Made by a program: the position numbers and the translations under genes
Assembly: GCF_000003855.2 (NCBI RefSeq)
Contig: NW_003101670.1
Coordinates: 1-10,570 of the forward strand
From: Blastomyces gilchristii SLH14081
Taxonomy: Eukaryota > Ascomycota > Eurotiomycetes > Onygenales > Ajellomycetaceae
DNA: 10,570 bases
Reading direction: 5' to 3'
In this document: positions 7,234-10,570 of the stretch, piece after piece
Layout: each line of letters opens with the position of its first letter
How positions within the stretch are numbered: the first letter of the stretch is position 1
Notes under the pieces: model-generated
Told to the model about the DNA's origin: nothing
The model's input: the letters and a program-made list of their open reading frames with translations, nothing else
Databases searched by the model: none

Positions 7234-8460
7234 ACTCTCTAGTACTTTATAAATAGAGTGATAAGTTACAGAGTTCTCTTCTAAGAATTTCTTACATTCA
7301 CAGAGTAAAGAGATATGAAAAATATTATATATCTATAACTCAGATAACAGTTTCAATCTATAGAACTGTATACTAATTTTCTTTATAATTTTATAAGACT
7401 CTGTCTGTAAGAGATTCAACTTCTTACTAGATCTCTATATAATAATATTTTTCAGACTTAGTCAGACTCTATTATCTTTCTTAAAACTCTTTATAATATA
7501 CTTAAAGTTATAGTATCTCTTTTAATACTCTTAAGTCTTTCTCAAGAATTTGCAGACTTTCTCTCAAATATTCTGAATTCTCTCAGTTTATTTACAGATA
7601 TTATCATACTTTATAGTGTACTCTCACAGATTTATTAAGATTATTCATAGATAAGTTTCAGTAAGTATTTTAAAAAGAGTTTTATCTGTACTGATATACT
7701 TTGAGTTATTATATATAAACTCTATAAGTGATAATTAATATACTCAGTTATTTTAATTAAAATTAATAAAGCACTGCAGATATTATTTCAATATACATAT
7801 TAAATATTCTATTTAATTATCTGTCTGTTGATGATTAGACATACTTAGATCTTATAAGATCTTCAGTATAGTTATCAGATCAGATCAGAACTTTCTTATA
7901 ATAATTAATTCTCTATCTGAGATAATATTTATAAGTAATTTATACAACTGAATCATATTATAAATAAAGATATGACTCAAATTTTTTAACTTTAAGTTCT
8001 TGTGAGTGAGTATAAAGTGTATTATCTTGATAAAGTAATGTACTATTATCAGCACACTGTCAAAGCAGGTATTATATATATTCTTACTTTCAGAGAGACT
8101 TATAAGAGTGTTTATTTCTAGCTATTCTCAAGATTTTCATAGAATAAGTAGAGAAGTAAGTTCTTTATATAATCTAAACTATACTACTCATGAATTCTGA
8201 TAAATAGTATAAGAATTCACTATCTTCTTTATAAACTCTTATATCTTCAGTTAGAAGTATTTTCTTATAAGTAACTTATAAATTCTAGTATCTGTAAAAT
8301 AACTTACTAGAGAAGAGTTATAATATCTTTTAATAAGTTCTATATATAGAAACTTACTTATAGATATATAAATCTGATTCTCTCTTTATAAGAGATTATT
8401 TAAAGTCTCTTTAACTCTTTATTTCTGCAGAATTGATCTCTGCTGTAAGCAGTTTCTGAA
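7066..8460 (-). pseudogene. pol: Ty3/Gypsy Pol remnant: integrase plus C-terminal chromodomain
   Basis: Integrase inserts retrotransposon cDNA into the genome. One minus-strand frame runs from 8460 to about 7066, some 465 codons, with many stops but no evident frameshift. In order: the linker after RNase H; the HHCC zinc domain (8340-8200), with its histidines and cysteines largely changed to Tyr/Ser (SYTIYQ where the family has CxxC); the catalytic core; the GPY/F-type module (RV*LSLKNI, then LNLLQTESYKII, then IYNIFHISLL, about 7500-7300); and the chromodomain. The D,D-35-E triad can be followed: the first Asp is now Asn (8112-8110), the second survives in SDRE (7917-7915) and Glu survives (7809-7807) after NHQQTDN. 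Spacing of the last two is 35 residues, as in the family. The protein is dead, but its identity is clear. Confidence 0.9.
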
Positions 8461-8489
8461 TATACTGAGTATATTCATTCTTTAGTTAT

Positions 8490-8740
8490 AGTTCAGATAA
8501 TCTGAGTAGAAGATTTTATAAAGACTTATACTCTGTTTTCTCTTATATTAGATCTTCTACAGTACTTCTCAAAGTCTGTAAACTTTTCAGATTATAGATA
8601 CTCTCTTCAAGAATTCTTACAGAGATTCTCAGAGTGTTAACTCTTAGTATTATAGAGAGTAGTTATACAGACTTCTTCTCTCTCTTCTCTCTCTTCTCTC
8701 ATAGAGAATTGAGAGATTTTTCAGTCAATTTCTTTATAAC
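8490..8740 (-). pseudogene. possible Gypsy Gag N-terminal remnant
   Basis: In a minus-strand frame different from that of pol, a stretch of about 40 codons is open and heptad-like (LRISVRILEES, then LKSLQTLRSTVEDLI; about 8640-8535), preceded by an Arg/Glu-rich run encoded by the purine tract at 8674-8700. N-terminal coiled coils are common in fungal Gypsy Gag proteins, and the position, about 60-160 bp from the 5' LTR, is right. The frame change to pol near 8500 would mark the internal deletion joining gag to the region after RNase H. This is inference: no zinc knuckle or capsid motif is seen. Confidence 0.35.
8674..8700. repeat. CT-rich (GA-rich on minus) low-complexity tract
   Basis: Repeated ttctctctc units on the plus strand, giving a polypurine run on the coding (minus) strand of the Gypsy element. 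Within the element it would encode alternating Arg/Glu/Lys in the possible Gag remnant. It is too far from the 3' LTR to be the priming polypurine tract. Confidence 0.8.
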
Positions 8741-8800
8741 ACTCAGTCTGAGTATTTTATAAAGCTTTTCTATCTTCTCTAGTCTCTCTGTGTCTGTTAC

Positions 8801-9965
8801 TGTAAGAATAAGTACTCGCAGGCGATTATTCGGGTGTTTGCAGCTTAGCGTGATATGTACTGTTAACTACTAGAAGTATTTATGATAGGAAGATAAAATG
8901 TAAAGATCAAATGTATAATAGCATTTAAGCTGAGTTACAAATAGTATTTATGAACTCCAGTCTATATAGTTATATGTAGTCAAGAGCTGCTAACTCTATT
9001 AGTTACATGAGAAATAGAAATAGAGATAAAAGATCTGTAAGAAGTGAGATTTCTTACATATCTCTCTCTCTCTAAGACTTTGTTCATGAAGTCTTTCACT
9101 GAGCAATTTCATAGAATCAGACTCAGCACTGCAGTAATACTCACTAAAAACTCTTCATATCTATATAAAAAAAACCTCAGTGAGGAAAAATTCCTTATTA
9201 TTACAAAAAGAAAAGAGTCTGTTACTCAGTTTCTTATTTCATGAGATTTCTTATAATCTGCAAATCTTTCTCAGACTATTATACAGATTCATCTCATATC
9301 TTTTATACAGAAGAGTTCTGATTGACTCTCAATCATTTCCGCGAGGTTCTTGTGTGATTATCACACAGATTCATTCTACATCTTTCAATCTGAAGAATTT
9401 CAGTTGATCTTCAATCATTTTTTTATAAGATTCTTATGCGATCATCACACAGATTCATTCTGCAGATGAATCACTTTCTGTGAGATTATCTTCATTAAAG
9501 AGAAGCATTTATAAGTTAATCTTTTACTCATTCTTATGAATCATCATTCTTTAACACTGTACAATTGTGAGGAATTTTTCATTCTTTTATTAACTCTGTA
9601 GAATTGTAGAATCAAGATATTCACAGTCTGTAATCACTCTTTATAGTTATATAGAAAGATTTAGATCTGCAATTCATAATCACTCTTTATTTACTAGAGT
9701 AATCTGACTGTTTCACAGAATTACTCACAGTGTAAATAAATCTCTCTAAAGTAGTATAAATATCTCAGATCTGTCTGTGAAATCTCATCTTCTTTTTTCT
9801 TTTTCTGTAACAGCTCTCATTCTCATAAACTGTGAGTATTCTCATTTATTCATAAAGTATTTTCATTCAGATGACAGAGAGAGAGTGTTTCTGATAATAT
9901 CTGTATATTGATTCAAGAACTTCTCAAGAATAAAAGATTTTTCAATTTCAATATCTTTATAAACA
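8801..9965 (-). repeat. Gypsy 5' LTR (copy 2, about 1,165 bp)
   Basis: Partner of 4943-6018. It begins TGTAAGAATAAG at 8801 and ends tttataaaca at 9965, so on the coding strand it starts TGT and ends ACA. It keeps more CG and GG than copy 1 (for example CG at 8817, 8823, 8831, 8849, and in the ccgcgagg near 9339), so it is closer to the ancestral sequence. The coding-strand bases following it (8800 downward, gtaacagacacagag) would hold the primer-binding site, possibly a mutated TGG-type start, but I cannot assign a tRNA. Short open stretches inside it (9044-9244, 9180-9407) are chance. Confidence 0.85.
9284..9449. repeat. two-unit tandem repeat (82 + 84 bp) inside the 5' LTR
   Basis: cagattcat recurs at 9284, 9366 and 9450, each unit passing through a tctgaagaat/cagaagagt-like segment, then tcaatcattt, then a ga-t-t-t-t-g-g-at-atcacac tail. 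Units are diverged but alignable. The other LTR has only one full unit, which accounts for nearly all of the 89-bp length difference between the LTRs. Confidence 0.82.
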
Positions 9966-10271
9966 ATGTCTTATTATTTTTATAATATTATTCTTCAACT
10001 ATGAGTAAATAGTTTGAAAGAGGCATGGATATTCTCTGATAGTCAAGCTGCTTTAAAAAGACTTAGAAATAGTCAGATTCATAATGATCAAATGAATCTT
10101 GAACTGATCTTAAACTCTGTTTTGAAAATTCAAAAGAGAAGAATATCAAAGCTGATAATTCATCTGCACTGGGTTCCTGCTCATATGACTATTCATGGCA
10201 ATGAATTGGCTGATTCAGCTGCAAAAAAGGGTGCAGAATTAAGCAGATCTATTCAAAAAATTATGTCCTGA
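9966..10271 (+). pseudogene. LINE (Tad/I-type) RNase H domain fragment
   Basis: RNase H degrades the RNA strand of the cDNA hybrid in this class of non-LTR retrotransposon. The frame ending at 10271 reads WIFSDSQAALKRLRN (from 10026; Asp at 10038), then LHWVPAHMTIHGNELADSAAKKGAE (Asp at 10212-10214), the last two acidic positions and the HWVPxH signature of the family. The front of the domain, with the first Asp and the Glu, is missing: the sequence meets the Gypsy LTR at 9965, and TGA occurs at 10002. The bases 9966-10010 are taken as LINE because the frame continues, but that is uncertain. Codons here retain GG and CC, so decay is much milder than to the left. TGA at 10269 interrupts the frame, which then continues. 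Confidence 0.85.
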
Positions 10272-10570
10272 TCTTTTATAAAGAGAAAAATAAAAGAATC
10301 TTGTTTAGACAAGTGAAATGAAAGCTGGCAGAAATAAAAGAAGAGTATATATTATTCAAGATTTGAAACAAAACCCAAGTGGAAATCTTGTTTAATTAAA
10401 TGTAAAAAGAAAATATTCTCATCTATAATACAGCTGAAACTAGGACATGGCTATTTCAAATCTTATATACAAAGATTTGATGATAGATTTGACTCAATAG
10501 AATGCTCATTCTGCATGCAAATGAAAATCCTGAGTATATTGTAATGCACTATGCATTATACAATAGTCTC
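10272..10570 (+). pseudogene. LINE ORF2 C-terminus with zinc-finger remnant (runs off window)
   Basis: The RNase H frame continues through stops at 10269, 10314 and 10335 to QLKLGHGYFKSYIQRF (from 10431) and CSFC (Cys codons at 10503 and 10512). Tad/I-type LINEs commonly carry a C-terminal C-x2-C-x7-8-H-x4-C finger here, with an E-x2-E/H-I-V-x-H lead-in. After about 10517 the match moves by one base to the frame NENPEYIVMHYALY (10520-10561), a likely single-base deletion. The expected final His/Cys positions include Tyr, consistent with transitions. The 3' end and tail of the element lie outside the window. Confidence 0.7.

Larger units (their letters stand above)
4943..9965 (-). mobile_element. 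internally deleted chromodomain Ty3/Gypsy retrotransposon (chromovirus)
   Basis: The element comprises two direct repeats in LTR positions, both starting TGTAAGAATAAG on the plus strand and ending ACA (ATA in the mutated copy), around 2.8 kb of minus-strand coding remnant. Read on the minus strand: 5' LTR (9965-8801), possible Gag remnant, post-RNase H linker, integrase, chromodomain, untranslated 3' region, 3' LTR (6018-4943). An intact fungal chromovirus usually has roughly 4-5 kb of interior; here protease, RT and RNase H are missing. The left flank is Copia pol and the right flank is a LINE, and no 5-bp target duplication is visible (gcaag against atgtc). Pol is in phase throughout and broken by transition-type stops. 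Confidence 0.87.

Noticed and set aside
9044..9407. Two overlapping open frames of 66 and 75 codons on the plus strand
   Set aside because: Both are inside the Gypsy LTR, are not conserved in the other LTR copy, and have no recognisable motif.

Overview
This window looks like a transposon graveyard in an AT-rich compartment of a filamentous fungus, most likely an ascomycete. I see no intact host gene, rRNA, tRNA or CRISPR array. The evidence for the host is the mix of elements (a chromodomain Ty3/Gypsy element, a Ty1/Copia element, a Tad/I-type LINE and hAT-like miniature elements) together with heavy C-to-T and G-to-A decay. That decay turns TGG, CAG, CAA and CGA codons into stops while reading frames stay in phase for hundreds of codons. 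This is the pattern of repeat-induced point mutation (RIP). The species is not identifiable from the sequence.

Layout. Positions 1-940 are a nest of hAT-like MITEs: pieces of at least three elements plus one complete 506-bp copy (292-797). Positions 949-1992 and 2515-2940 are degenerate AT-rich DNA with no gene I can support, split by a second complete 506-bp MITE in reverse orientation (2001-2506) with a perfect 8-bp target duplication. A GC-balanced islet (about 2985-3058 and 3573-3740) follows, itself split by a third complete 506-bp MITE (3059-3564), again with a perfect 8-bp duplication. The islet may be the 5' LTR of the Copia element behind it.

Positions 3901-4942 (+) hold a Copia gag-pol remnant: a Gag zinc knuckle, the protease region and the GAG-pre-integrase zinc region, in one frame broken only by stop codons. 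It ends abruptly at 4942, where a minus-strand chromodomain-containing Ty3/Gypsy element begins. That element spans 4943-9965: a 3' LTR at 4943-6018, a 5' LTR at 8801-9965, and between them a shortened interior with a possible Gag remnant, a complete but decayed integrase and a chromodomain. Protease, reverse transcriptase and RNase H are missing. The two LTRs differ by one unit of an internal tandem repeat of about 82 bp.

Right of 9965 the flank is not Copia. It is the RNase H and C-terminal zinc-finger region of a LINE (9966-10570, +), less mutated than the rest. The mismatched flanks, the absence of a target duplication and the internal deletion suggest that the Gypsy element is a recombinant between two copies. 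The genes do not form a working system; the biology recorded here is serial nested insertion, recombination and RIP-like inactivation.
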